From Axinella damicornis (Eukaryota; Porifera; Demospongiae; Axinellida; Axinellidae): DNA of 64,000 bases. This document shows, piece by piece, positions 48,046-57,582 of this stretch. A model generated the notes under the pieces. That model was not told the DNA's origin. It saw only the letters and a program-made list of their open reading frames with translations, and did not search any database. Position numbers and translations under genes: made by a program. Positions within the stretch are counted from its first letter, which is position 1. Each line of letters starts with the position of its first letter. The DNA lies in the NCBI GenBank assembly GCA_963931865.1, contig OZ007516.1:1227883-1291882 (forward strand). Direction: 5' to 3'.

Positions 48046-51000
48046 CCTCACACACACACACAAACTTCTCTTAGGACTACATCGCTCGGTTTGGCCATGG
48101 CAGTGCAAAGCTTGCCCGACAGGCTCAGAGCAAAGAGAAGGTTCTTGCCAAGATGGTGGCTGGAGGGCTCACTGAGAAAGTTGTGGCTGATAAGGCATGT
48201 GATTAAACAGTGTCCTTTATTTCTGGTGGTGCTCTAATTCCACTCCATTCCATTTCCAATCTGATTCCATTCCCATCTCCTCTTGTCTGGTTCCCAGGTT
48301 GTCTCCTTCTCGTTCCCAGACTGTGGTGGGATCCCTCCTCCAGTGATCATGGTACAAGGTGTCAGTTTCCGGTATGCCCCTGAGCGGCCGTGGGTGTACA
48401 AGAACCTTGACTTTGGGGTCGACCTGGAGACGAGGGTGGCGCTGGTGGGGCCCAACGGGGCAGGGAAGTCCACATTGTTGAAACTGATAGACGGAGAAGT
48501 GAGTTGGTTTAGTGTCTTGCAGTTCTGAATATCAGTCCGTAAACAGCATCCATTATATTGCAACAGCAGAGACTCCATAACTTCACATCGGCACCTTATG
48601 AGAACTCCTTCTGAGATCATTTTGTGTGCGGCAGGGTTTACTTCAGAAATATCACGGGGGCAAAACATTTTCAAGGGAGGGCAAATGCCCCCACCCCCTC
48701 AAATAAACCCTGTTGTGCCTGAGGAGTGCCTATGAAAAGTGCTTCACTTCCTGTGTAGGGCCCTGTTATGTCACATGCAGTGTTAGGGTGCTTGCAAGTC
48801 AATGATGTTCTGTATGCATGTATTACCTGATCTCGGTCAGTGATGAGATTTTATCAACTGAGACAGCAGCACCAACAGTTTTGGTGTGTGTGTGTGTCTC
48901 TTGAGCGTAACAGAAGTCAGTATCGGCAGTCAGGTGTCGTGTTGGGACGATACTGCAACTTGCATATTGATTATTACATGTGTGTGTAACTGCATATATT
49001 ATTGCCGAGATATTGGGTAGTGGGTGGGTGGGATTGGTATCCAACCAGTGCAGTAGCGTACCAGTGGCGGATTTAGAAGTTTAGAAAGCTGAGCATGGTA
49101 GCATGTGGAACAGAATGAATACGCTGTCGTCACTGATAGTGAATTCTGTTCTCAAGCTACAGTACTCGTGTTGTGGGGAGATCTGGGCAGCGGTGGATGT
49201 CTTTTTTGTGCACAGTACAACTACAAATGTATAGCCCTGTGCAGCTGCCTGTAGTGGGGCGGGGAGGTTCAGCCACTGGCGCGTGAAGTGCACCCGAAAT
49301 TTAAAAAAAAATTGCCACATGAATAGGGAATAGGTCTATACATAGCGTGAGGTTGAGGGCAGAGCCTGAAGCCTCACAGCCTAACAGGATGTGGTGTAAT
49401 GTTGCTGCCAGTGATTAGTCTAAGTTCCTAGTTTCCTTGTCAGCTTCTTGAATTGCTGCCAAGTAGGTTAAATGAACTTGCATCACTCTGATGACATCAT
49501 CAACAAGCCTAACACATGGTGAGCAAACTGGCTACACATTGTGAGCAAACTGCCTACATGAATTTCAAACTGGCTGTACACATACGGGCATCGTGGCTAC
49601 ATGGATTTCAAGAAAATATGAAAGCGTGCTCTAGCTCCTTCCTGGGTGATGAGTTCATAAACTCTTGATATCACTCTGACCACAACATCCTGGGTGACCT
49701 GGATATTATCCCTGGCTGTGGTTTGCTGTGGTGGGAGGGTAGGCTATAAATGGCAATGTTGTTCCAGCACTGACTGGGTGGATGGGACTAGACCTAGGTT
49801 AGGCAACACTATGTAGTTATAGAGTGGTTATAGAGTGGCTGCATGCCAGATATTGGCACTGCTGTGTCAAGGCTATAGCTAATCTATTGCATGTGCCTGA
49901 TTGGGTGCTGCTTCCTGATGTGTGTTGCTAAGTGATGATATCACAGCTGTGCCATATGCTAGATATTGGCACACCTGATCCTTTAAAATTGTAGGGTATC
50001 ATGCAATAAAGTAGCACCGTTCCCACCGCCAGTATTTCATAGCTTCCAGTATGAAATACGGCGGGGGAAGGCCTGGGAGATCTGGTCACGTGCGATCAAG
50101 TAGACACATGGTAGACACACGGAGAGCAGTGCCCAACAAAGAATCTCAACGACCTGTGTTGTACTGTCCGTCCAATGGCTGGATATCAGAGCGTTCGCAG
50201 CGCAGACGATCCATACCGTTCATTGGTCACAACACCAGGGACGGATCAACGCGAAACAGGTATTTTAACGCCCCTGTGTGTCTACCATCTGTCTAACTGA
50301 TGTCATTGCACGTGACCAGATCTCCCAGGCCTTCCCCCACCGTATTTCGTACTGGAAGTGATGAAATACTGGCGGTGGGAACGGCCTGGGAATGAGGCTA
50401 GCAATAAAGTGGGTTGCAAGCTGCAGTGGCAAATAACTCAATCCACAATTCAAATATTGAACTGGGCATAAAGTGTGGTGTGTGTTCTTAGCTCGTGGGC
50501 ATCATCCTCTCCCTCCTTCTCCTGCCCTTTGTTCTTCCCCGTCCCCTTCCTCCAGCTTGTTGCCACAGATGGTTTGATCAGAAAACATGCCCACGTCAGG
50601 ACAGGACGGTACCACCAGGTGAGCTGTCTCACCCCACACCTTCAAACTCCTCCCTTCACCTCCTCGCCCTCTCCTCTTCCTCTCCTCTTCTCCCCCCCTC
50701 TTCTCTTCCTCCCCCCTCCCCTTACCTTCCTCACTAACACAGCACCTCAAAGACTACTTGGACTTGAACGAATCTGCCCTCAGATACATGATGCAGTGCT
50801 ATCCTCAGGAGAAGGACGAGGAGCAAATGAGGAGAGCCCTTGGGAGATATGGTCTCACTGGAAAACAGCAGGTTCAGTGCAGACTGTCCTAGTGCTTGAA
50901 CTGAAGCAGCAAAGCTAGCTTCATTCCCAGGCCAGGGGAGGATCCTGGTAGCAGTGGTTAGGTTCGTTCCCAGGCCAGGGGAGGATCCTGGTAGCAATGG

Positions 51001-54000
51001 TTAGCCTCGTTCCCAGGCGAGGGAGGATCCTGGTAGCAGTGGTTAGCCTCATTCCTAGGCGAGGGAGGATCCTGGTAGCAGTGGTTAGGTTCGTTCCCAG
51101 GCGAGGGGAGGAACCTGGTAGCAGTGGTTAGCTAAGCATTGCTAGCCTCGTTCCCAGGTTCCTCCCCTGGCCTGGGAATGAGGCATGGTTAGCCTCGTTC
51201 CCAGGAACCTGGGAACATGGATAGCAATGTAGCGTGACCTCTTACGCTATATGGACTTATTCTATCGTTTGTCTGCCACATGACCCCCACATAATTATTC
51301 TGTTGCTACTTGGCAGACCCTCAAGGGCCTTGTTGTCACACATGCACACACAAGCAGATATGTCCTATGAGAAACCTGTCTGATGGACAGAGATGTCGAG
51401 TGGTAATCGCATGGCTGGCATTTCGAAGGCCTCATCTGCTACTACTAGACGAACCCACAAATCACCTTGACATGGAGACCATCGATGCCCTGGCCAATGC
51501 CATCAACTCCTTTGAGGGAGGGATGATGCTCGTGAGCCACGACTTCAGGTTGATCAGCCAGGTAGGCTATGACAGGGGGTGAGCCACGACTTTAGGTTGG
51601 TCTGAGCAAATGTGTGCACGTATATATATGCAGAACATGAAATCCATGGCCTGCTTGGTTATTATGCTATGCTACCGTAGTCGCTTGCCTATAAGTGAGA
51701 TGTGTTTAATTTGGTATGACATTCCTCGAATAGAAAGTGCGCTTCATTTGATTTCCCACTCTGTAAGATCAAAAATGGAAAAATGGCTGAGTTTCTGGGA
51801 GAAGACTTAAGTGCTTAATAATGAATAGCTGGGACGAGAGTTGAACCTGCGCCTGACAGTGAATATGCAGCTGGCACCTGTAAGTGAGCTGCTCCTAATA
51901 ACGCGCGAGTACGGTATCCGTCTTCATGGAAGTCCTAACACAACACAGGCCAAAACAGTGTCAACTACACATGTACGTGACTACAGTGTATACAAGAAGG
52001 GTATTGTCATGTGAAACTAGCTCCAAAATAAATGGAGTACTCCATATACAGATTTCAGTATTATTGTCAAGTGCTTCAGAACAAACAGCTTCAGGCAAGT
52101 TAGTTGCATTGTATATCAACACATTGCCGTAAACTTTCTGATCGTGGAATATCCATGTGTCTGTTTTGCTGCCAAAATTACACTCCTGGTATAGAGAAAA
52201 TTGTGCCGCGTAATGTATTCTAAATAATGTAAATAATTAATAAACGTTTGACTATTTCCGAATGGCCTACAAAGATTCTGACTACATCGTCGTTATCGCT
52301 ATGATGCAGTGACACAAAATCAAAATAATTGTACTGAAACTCACTTTGGTGGTAGAGATATGAACGCTTTTGTCTCGCCGTTGGCCGCCATTGCTCGAGC
52401 GCTCTCTTCGACTTCCGGTGGCAGTATCGTTTTAGGAAAGGCACACGAAGATTCTGACCACACGGCCGTGATCGCTGTCGTTCACTGACGCTTGCATGCC
52501 AAAACTCAACGTGCTGGGGAAGTTGCGAGTGCTGTAATAATGTCTTGTCTTCCTTTTGGTCGCCATTGCTCGCGATCGACTGAGCGTGGGTGCCACGTGG
52601 CATGTGCGTTAATTGGAACGTACTGCGCTACGCAACCGGGGTTGCAACGCGGCTACACGTAGCTACTTTATGAATGGGTACTCGAGAGCACTCTAAGATC
52701 ATCCCTGTATATAGCTATCATGGTACCCACATGATGTGTGATAATTGGAACGAACACACACTTAGCTTGAGCTACCGTTTAATTACACTCCTGGTAGGGG
52801 AAAAATTGTGCCGCGTAAATAATGTAATTAATTAATTAAATAACGTTTGACTACTTCGGAGTGGCCTACAAAGATTCTGACTACACCGCTATGATGCAGT
52901 GACACAAAATCAAAATAATTGTGCTGAAACTCACCTTGGTGGTAGAGATATGAGCGCTTTTATCTCGCCGTTGGCCGCCATTGCTCGAGCGCTCTCTTCG
53001 ACTTCCGGTGGCAGTACCGTTCTTAGGAAAGCCACACGAAGATTCTGACCACACGGCCGTGATCGCTGTCGTTCACTGACGCTTGCATGCCATAACTCAC
53101 CGTGCTGGCTTAGTTGTGAGTGCTGTAATGATGTCTTGTCTTCCTTTTGGTCGCCATTGCTCGCGATCGACTGAGCCACGTGGAATGTGCATTAAGGTTA
53201 CGGGTACCCGTTGACCGGAAGTAAAATTTAATTTGCCTGTTTACGGGCAGCTGCATGTTATTTCAGCGATTCCTGTGCGAATTTACTTATCTACGCATTC
53301 TACAACTTTTGTCACAGAAAAGGTAATTGAGATGGAAATAGGCATTTATATAACTGCTACTATCATATATCTAGTGCGAGAGCTATGTTTGGGAGTCTGT
53401 GTAGGCTGCTGTCCACTGCTAGCGAAGTGAATTGTCGCCACACCCTTCGTTGGACACCATTTTTTCTGTGTGCTTTGGCTGCTAGCGGGAGATGTTCGGC
53501 GAATGACTTGTTCATTTATAGCTCTCGCACTCGAAGTTCATGTCTTCTAGCTGCTTCCTGAAGCTGAAGGTGCAATTCTGCGTGCAACGAGTACAGTTTG
53601 TAGAATGCGCTCAGAATTTATAAATGTGTATGGGAGGGGTCAAGGCGTCCATGTAGCCACGCCTCTGCAGGAAGTTCGTCTGTTGAGAAGTAGGCTGGTC
53701 TGAATAGGTTCGAGTCCAGCACCGCACTTTGTGCTAGGCGCTGTAAGAATTCGGCATGGCTTGCATGAATATTGCTCCAGTTATTGCATGATACGCGGGT
53801 ACCCGTAACCTTAATTGGAACGAATTGCAATAATTAGCTTCGCTACGGCGAGGCGATCGCGCGCGGTATTGCAACGGCTACCAGGAGTGCGGTTGCCCCT
53901 CGTTGCAATGTAAAGTTAATTTGAAACTTGGTTTTTGGGAGTAGGTGGTACGGTACGTGAAAGTGTTGAGCATGTGCATGCATAGTAATGGTGTCTGATT

Positions 54001-54408
54001 GTTCCAGGGTATGACTTGACCGGGAGAGAAGCGTAAGGGGGTAACACTCCTGTAGTCACAGCTGTGACTGGGCTTATTAGCACATCTTGACCCCGTATAC
54101 CGGTGGAGTCGCTGCGCATTCTTCCGGGTCAAGGACGAAATTTGTGCATATTCAAACAGTCAGCGGCTGAAATACTGCGCAGTCAAACGGTGAAGTCTTT
54201 TTGCGATGCAGTCAAGAAGATCTCTTGACCCCAGTCGTAGCTGTGACTATGGCACCTATGGGAGTGTCACCCCCTTGAAGCTAGTTATCCTTTCCTTTCC
54301 CTGCAGGTTGCCACGGAGATCTGGGTGTGTGAAAAGCAGGGAGTGCATCCCTGGCGGGAGGATATTCAATCGTACAAAGAGAAGCTCCGAAAGAAAGTAG
54401 CAAAATGA
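41728..54408 (+). CDS. ABCF2: ABC-F family ATPase ABCF2 (thirteen exons)
   Basis: Exons: 41728-41956, 42363-42506, 43080-43218, 43601-43743, 46704-46875, 47166-47268, 47668-47763, 48075-48194, 48298-48498, 50556-50618, 50743-50871, 51358-51561 and 54307-54408. Phases all agree, giving 1845 nt (614 residues; human ABCF2 is 623). The lysine-rich N-terminus starts [20 protein letters not shown]1 has Walker A GLNGSGKST (split by intron 2), signature FSGGW and Walker [14 protein letters not shown]. The linker is [24 protein letters not shown]2 has Walker [10 protein letters not shown], signature NLSDGQ and Walker [14 protein letters not shown]. There are no membrane segments; ABC-F proteins act on ribosomes. 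Exons 5-9 are taken from the second of two copies because the first (44632-46258) has frameshifts. The intron after exon 8 uses a GC donor (AAG|GCATGT) in both copies. AATAAA lies 3 nt after the stop. Long introns hold minisatellites, a gap and a transposon. Confidence 0.97.
42295..42342. repeat. (CT)n and poly-C tract before ABCF2 exon 2
   Basis: CT repeats followed by about 33 C. It forms the polypyrimidine tract of the exon 2 acceptor at 42361-42362. Confidence 0.95.
42600..43022. repeat. 28-bp array with repeated CACGTG, ABCF2 intron 2
   Basis: About fifteen units of GAATGAGGCCATGTGACACG TGGCCTGG. Most units contain the E-box palindrome CACGTG. The AGGAATGAGG/CCTGGGAATGAGG words relate it to the fold-back terminal motif. 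Confidence 0.93.
43240..43600. repeat. G, C and CA homopolymer and dinucleotide tracts, ABCF2 intron 3
   Basis: G-tract at about 43251-43271, C-tracts at about 43374-43394, 43477-43500 and 43558-43576, and CA repeats that run into the exon 4 acceptor (ACACACAG at 43600). Confidence 0.95.
43916..44631 (+). repeat. 27-bp minisatellite of 3'-splice-site-like units before ABCF2 exon 5 (left copy)
   Basis: About 26 units of GGTTAAACTGTTTGCCTCCT TGTGCAG. Each unit ends in a pyrimidine-rich CAG like a splice acceptor, and the last CAG is the actual acceptor of exon 5 (exon starts at 44632). The period of 27 keeps frame, so upstream units read GLNCLPPCA into the exon without stops. Confidence 0.93.
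44632..46258 (+). pseudogene. second copy of ABCF2 exons 5-9 with frameshifts, probably an assembly duplicate
   Basis: Pieces correspond to exon 5 (44632-44802), 6 (44914-45017), 7 (45510-45605), 8 (45836-45956) and 9 (46057-46258). Relative to the copy at 46704-48498, exon 5 lacks one base (DEPTNH becomes frameshifted), and exons 6, 8 and 9 each gain one base. Exon 9 also reads ATGTAACAA for ATGGTACAA, which creates a stop. Introns, including the GC donor, are otherwise nearly the same. The copy ends at the N gap exactly where its partner continues. Scattered single-base indels and a fixed-size gap suggest two overlapping contigs rather than an evolved pseudogene, though a true tandem duplication is not excluded. 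Confidence 0.85.
45040..45455. repeat. (CCCT)n tract, ABCF2 intron 6 (left copy)
   Basis: Impure CCCT microsatellite between exons 6 and 7 of the left copy. It corresponds to 47290-47608 in the right copy. Confidence 0.95.
46290..46489. other. assembly gap of 200 N
   Basis: Exactly 200 unknown bases, a conventional placeholder length. It follows the exon 9 donor of the left copy and precedes the 27-bp array of the right copy. Confidence 0.99.
46490..46703 (+). repeat. 27-bp splice-site-like minisatellite before ABCF2 exon 5 (right copy)
   Basis: About seven units of the same array, truncated by the gap. Some are diverged (GACTTCTTATGTCACC). The final CAG at 46701-46703 is the exon 5 acceptor. 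Confidence 0.93.
47290..47608. repeat. (CCCT)n tract, ABCF2 intron 6 (right copy)
   Basis: Long CCCT run between exons 6 and 7. Confidence 0.95.
47838..48062. repeat. (CA)n microsatellite, ABCF2 intron 7
   Basis: About 39 CA units at 47849-47928, then shorter CA runs up to the exon 8 acceptor. The left copy has a much shorter CA tract at 45676-45825, so the two copies differ in length. Confidence 0.95.
48499..50012. other. ABCF2 intron 9, no recognised features
   Basis: Mostly unique sequence. I see no exon, RNA gene or element that I can support. Confidence 0.5.
50013..50402. repeat. 390-bp inverted repeat with long arms, ABCF2 intron 9
   Basis: Left arm about 50013-50130 (CCGTTCCCACCGCCAGTATT ... 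GGCCTGGGAGATCTGGTCACG ... TGGTAGACACAC). The right arm about 50270-50402 is its reverse complement with few mismatches. The central 140 bp is unique. The outer parts match the 'CCGCCAGTATTTGATC' fold-back interior. Confidence 0.85.
50915..51205. repeat. tandem array of fold-back ends, ABCF2 intron 11
   Basis: Five units of about 48 bp, GGTTAGCCTCGTTCCCAGGC plus GAGGGAGGATCCTGGTAGCA. They are followed by an inverted copy (CCTGGCCTGGGAATGAGGC) that would close a hairpin with the last unit. Confidence 0.88.
52177..52665. repeat. direct duplication, copy A (empty site)
   Basis: About 490 bp that is highly similar to 52783-53195 plus 53811-53885. It includes TTGCTCGAGCGCTCTCTTCG and the ATTGCTCGCGATCGACTGAG blocks. 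It reads through GTGCGTTAATTGGAACG where copy B carries the transposon. Minus-strand open frames in both copies ([12 protein letters not shown]...) are shared but not recognised as a protein family. Confidence 0.88.
52783..53885. repeat. direct duplication, copy B, interrupted by a transposon
   Basis: Second copy of the 52177-52665 block. It is split by the TTAA-flanked element at 53196-53810 and resumes as TTAATTGGAACG at 53811. It lies in ABCF2 intron 12. Confidence 0.85.
53196..53810. mobile_element. 615-bp non-autonomous TIR element with TTAA target duplication
   Basis: Perfect 15-bp terminal inverted repeats GGTTACGGGTACCCG / CGGGTACCCGTAACC, flanked by TTAA at 53192-53195 and 53811-53814. 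No transposase frame is present. The paralogous block at about 52610 has a single TTAA at the same place, showing the pre-insertion state. A TTAA target is typical of piggyBac-type elements, but the terminal bases are not the usual CCC, so the superfamily is tentative. Confidence 0.85.
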
Positions 54409-54410
54409 GT

Positions 54411-54416
54411 AATAAA
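54411..54416 (+). terminator. AATAAA polyadenylation signal of ABCF2
   Basis: AATAAA begins 3 nt after the TGA stop codon, implying a very short 3' UTR. Confidence 0.6.
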
Positions 54417-55174
54417 CAGTAGAGTATAGATATTCTCCGTCATCATCATCATCGTGTGCAGGACATATTATGTAATGCTCAGAGAAGAATTATTTTGGAT
54501 GACATACAAATGCGGGGGCTGCCCTATGTACATGCTTGTATAATGAATTTGTTTTGATTAGTGACAACGTGACTGAATCGCGCACATCTCGGCTACGTCC
54601 GCTGAGCAGTTCGAGAGTTTGTACCATCAAGGTTCGGATGGAGAAGGTCAGAGTGTAAAGTAAGGGCGGGGATATGGCATTGGTAGCTAGCCTGTGGCTG
54701 TGCCATAATTTGCTGTATACCTAGCGTCATTCCCCAGGCCCCCGACCAGCTTTTCGTGAAGTGTATTGTAATGCCATATGTCAATTCTGCAATAATTTCT
54801 AAGTTCCTCCATGGCCTTATATTTGTGTGACATGTTATGAAGCTGGAGGGGGTTGCACTTGTAGTACAACTCCTCAATAGTACTTGCAGTACAACTATCA
54901 ATAGTACTTGCAGTACACAACTATATTATATCATGAGACGTAGCTTGATTTTTCTATACGAAGTAGTTAATGGTCCGGCAGGAAGTAGGGTAGGGTATAT
55001 TGGAGCCATGCAGGGCTAGGCTGAATGTGCATGTGTGCCTGTTACATATGTATGCTCTCAATTTTACAACTCTACTTGTGGCCAGACTCCATGGGGTCTG
55101 GCCTAGTCTACCAGGCTAGCCCATCGAATTTTCCCCAGCACGGATCGACTCACGTGACCGCACGGGGAAAAAGA

Positions 55175-55477
55175 GGATCTAGAAACTTTGGACCACTTTG
55201 CTTGGGCTCTACTCGAAATCCGGTAGAGCCAATCAGATTGCAGCTAGCGCTGTCATGTGTGACCTTTCAAATTGCTCTGTACAAGTGCTGAGGACTGTCT
55301 GAAGTTGCCTGCGATTGCTGCACAACGACCAAACAGACAGAAGTACAAACAGCCAACGAGGTTAGCGGGCCGGAATCGACTGACTGCAGTTGCGCTAATA
55401 TTATGACGTAAACGGACGTGATGAAGGCTTATTTGCATTCTTTCGTACCGAGTAAAGTGGTCCAAAGTTTCTAGACC
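55175..55477. repeat. about 300-bp fold-back element
   Basis: Arms GATCTAGAAACTTTGGACCA CTTT at about 55175 and the reverse complement AAAGTGGTCCAAAGTTTCTAG near 55454-55474. The centre is unique sequence. Confidence 0.8.
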
Positions 55478-55782
55478 TTACTTCTCCACGTGCGCATACT
55501 GAAAGCGATCATGCGCTGGAGAAAGCGAAGGGCTAGCTTGTCAGACTAGGGTCTGACCTCAGGAGACTAGTTTGTGGTATTTGTACTAGCATCAATGAGC
55601 CTTCAGCACTCTATGACAAGAACGTGTGCGTATATATATCCAGTTAGCCTCGTACCCAGGCCTTGCTCCGACAAGAATGTGTGCATATATATACCCATAG
55701 CCTCGTACCCAGGCCTCGTCCCGCCCGAGAAAGGAAGTGCCTGGTATCCACTGTTAGTGCATGCACATAATAATTACGTCAT

Positions 55783-55874
55783 ATGTCCTGCGTCATTTGC
55801 CCCTCCCCTTTTTGTTGGCCTAGATAATTTCATCTAGGCCAACATGAAGGGGAGGGGCATATGACGCAGGACAT
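55783..55874. repeat. 92-bp near-perfect hairpin
   Basis: ATGTCCTGCGTCAT arm with its reverse complement ATGACGCAGGACAT. The inner pairs are CCCCTCCCC/GGGGAGGGG and GTTGGCCTAGAT/ATCTAGGCCAAC. Confidence 0.92.
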
Positions 55875-57323
55875 GGCCATGTGCCGACGATGTGACGCTC
55901 TACCAGAACAAGATCGATGGAGCACTAGAACAACACGACGACTAGCGCTATACTCGCCTGGATTGCTAGCAACTCTTGCTAACCGTTACAGTCCATGACT
56001 CAGTCGTAAATCATCTTTGTTTGTGTAAACAGCCACAATGGAGGCTACTGTTCCGGCTAGAAACACACACAGGAGTACTTAGCCACTGAAGGTCATAGAA
56101 GAGCGCTCAATCGTCAAACTCTGTCATTGCTCAGGAAGTGCACAGACCGTATAGAAGTATAGTATTTGATGTTGTGGTTGTGCGGTAGTCAAAAAATTAA
56201 ACGCATGTGCAAACAGTGGTTACCAGGCCCATTCTTTCTCGGGCGGGGTGGGGCCTGGGTACGAGACTAATACCAAGTATGTGGCATAGACCAATCAGCC
56301 CAGCGCCAACTATGGTCACCAGCCTCTGCATCGCCATATCAACAGAATCAAGTAATTGTGAACTTGTGACAAGGAAATGTGGTTGTGTAATCGAGAACTC
56401 ACTGGCACCACCAAAACAGTTGTGCTATATGCCTACCTAGTTATGTGGTTCCTTTGATTTTATAAAGGCCCCTGGCTTCATAGATTCCACCAAAGGCCCT
56501 AGATGGTGAGTATTGTGTGTCAATCACCATATATAGTGACCAGCACCACCTAATATAGAAGCCTTGCGCCTGCATGGACTTGGATTCTGCATTTGTAAAC
56601 ACCTCCTGATCTCAAGTGTTCTGGGATTGTGTCAGCGAACTGGAAGGGACTGCGTACACGTGCAGGTGATCGGTGGTGTAGCGGGACTGTGTGCCAGTGT
56701 AAGCGGTGGTGTGGTGCTACCACGTGAAGTGTTGGGTACTGTGGGACCTGGAATGCAGACTGAAATGACAGTGTACAAGTATACAGCGCTGGTGTGGGCC
56801 TACCATGCAAAGGGAGAATAAAGCTTGTAGGAGCTGAGAACAACTCTACAACAACTACTCTAGCAGTGCCTCACTGGAAACAGTGAATACCTGCACCGTA
56901 TAGTCCACGGCAATTGGTGATGCGAAAGTGTTTACCTGTTTCAGCCCCAAAATCGAGACAATTTGGCTTTTACTCAGTTCATGGAAGATGCTGTATGCTG
57001 TTTCCAGGCACGCTTGCGTTCTTTAGATGGCGAGCTTCAAACAATGCCAAGAGTGGTGCAGTCTACTAGGTGTTTCCCTTCCACATTTCCAGAAACATGC
57101 ATTCCTATATTCTGCCATGTTTCAGTGGGTAGAGTTGTTTCCATGGAAACAGGGTGTTTGCGTTAACATTTTAGACCATATAGGATGGACAACTTGACCT
57201 CATGATGTAGCTGTTGGTGAGCAGAATGCCTTCAAATAGTGTCCCTGCACATTTCTTCATAGTAGGTAGGAGTAGTCAGAATCTGCCAAAGGTCGTAACC
57301 GAGATGTAATAATTTAATCAACC

Positions 57324-57354
57324 AACGTTTCGACCTGAGTAGGTCTTCCTCAAG
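57324..57354 (-). other. hammerhead-ribozyme-like core, second copy
   Basis: On the minus strand: TTGAGGA, one extra A, a 5-bp stem GACCT/AGGTC with loop ACTC, then GAAACGTT. It has the same architecture as 32016-32049, including the extra A, but the first core base is U instead of C. Probably a decayed retroelement remnant. Confidence 0.3.
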
Positions 57355-57582
57355 CTAAATCACATATCGGTACACCCTTAGTAATTACGTCTGGCCCCTG
57401 AGCATCAACCACAATGGGAAAGGAGCTCGAAAAAGATGGCATGTGCTGAAAATGTGTTCTGTTGGGAAAATAAATTCAGTAGTTAAAAATTAGAGTTATA
57501 TGTACTTTTTTCCGCTGCTTATCATGTTCGGATTCTGAATGAGGAACTGGAGTAGTGAATTTTTATTAATCCGTACTTCCAG

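Larger units (their letters stand above)
54417..57582. other. region between ABCF2 and the WW-kinase gene
   Basis: No firmly recognised exon. It contains fold-backs (about 55081-55107, 55175-55477, 55783-55874) and GTACCCAGG-type half elements near 55646-55730 and 56222-56268. An 85-codon open frame at 56564-56821, not recognised, ends next to AATAAA. A hammerhead-like motif lies at 57324-57354. The 5' end of the kinase gene should lie here; a minimal ATG|GTGAG start exon at about 56503-56505 would splice in phase but is speculative. Confidence 0.5.

Noticed and set aside
56564..56821. 85-codon plus-strand frame ending next to AATAAA
   Set aside because: No recognisable domain and no clear ATG or splice borders; left as unassigned sequence.
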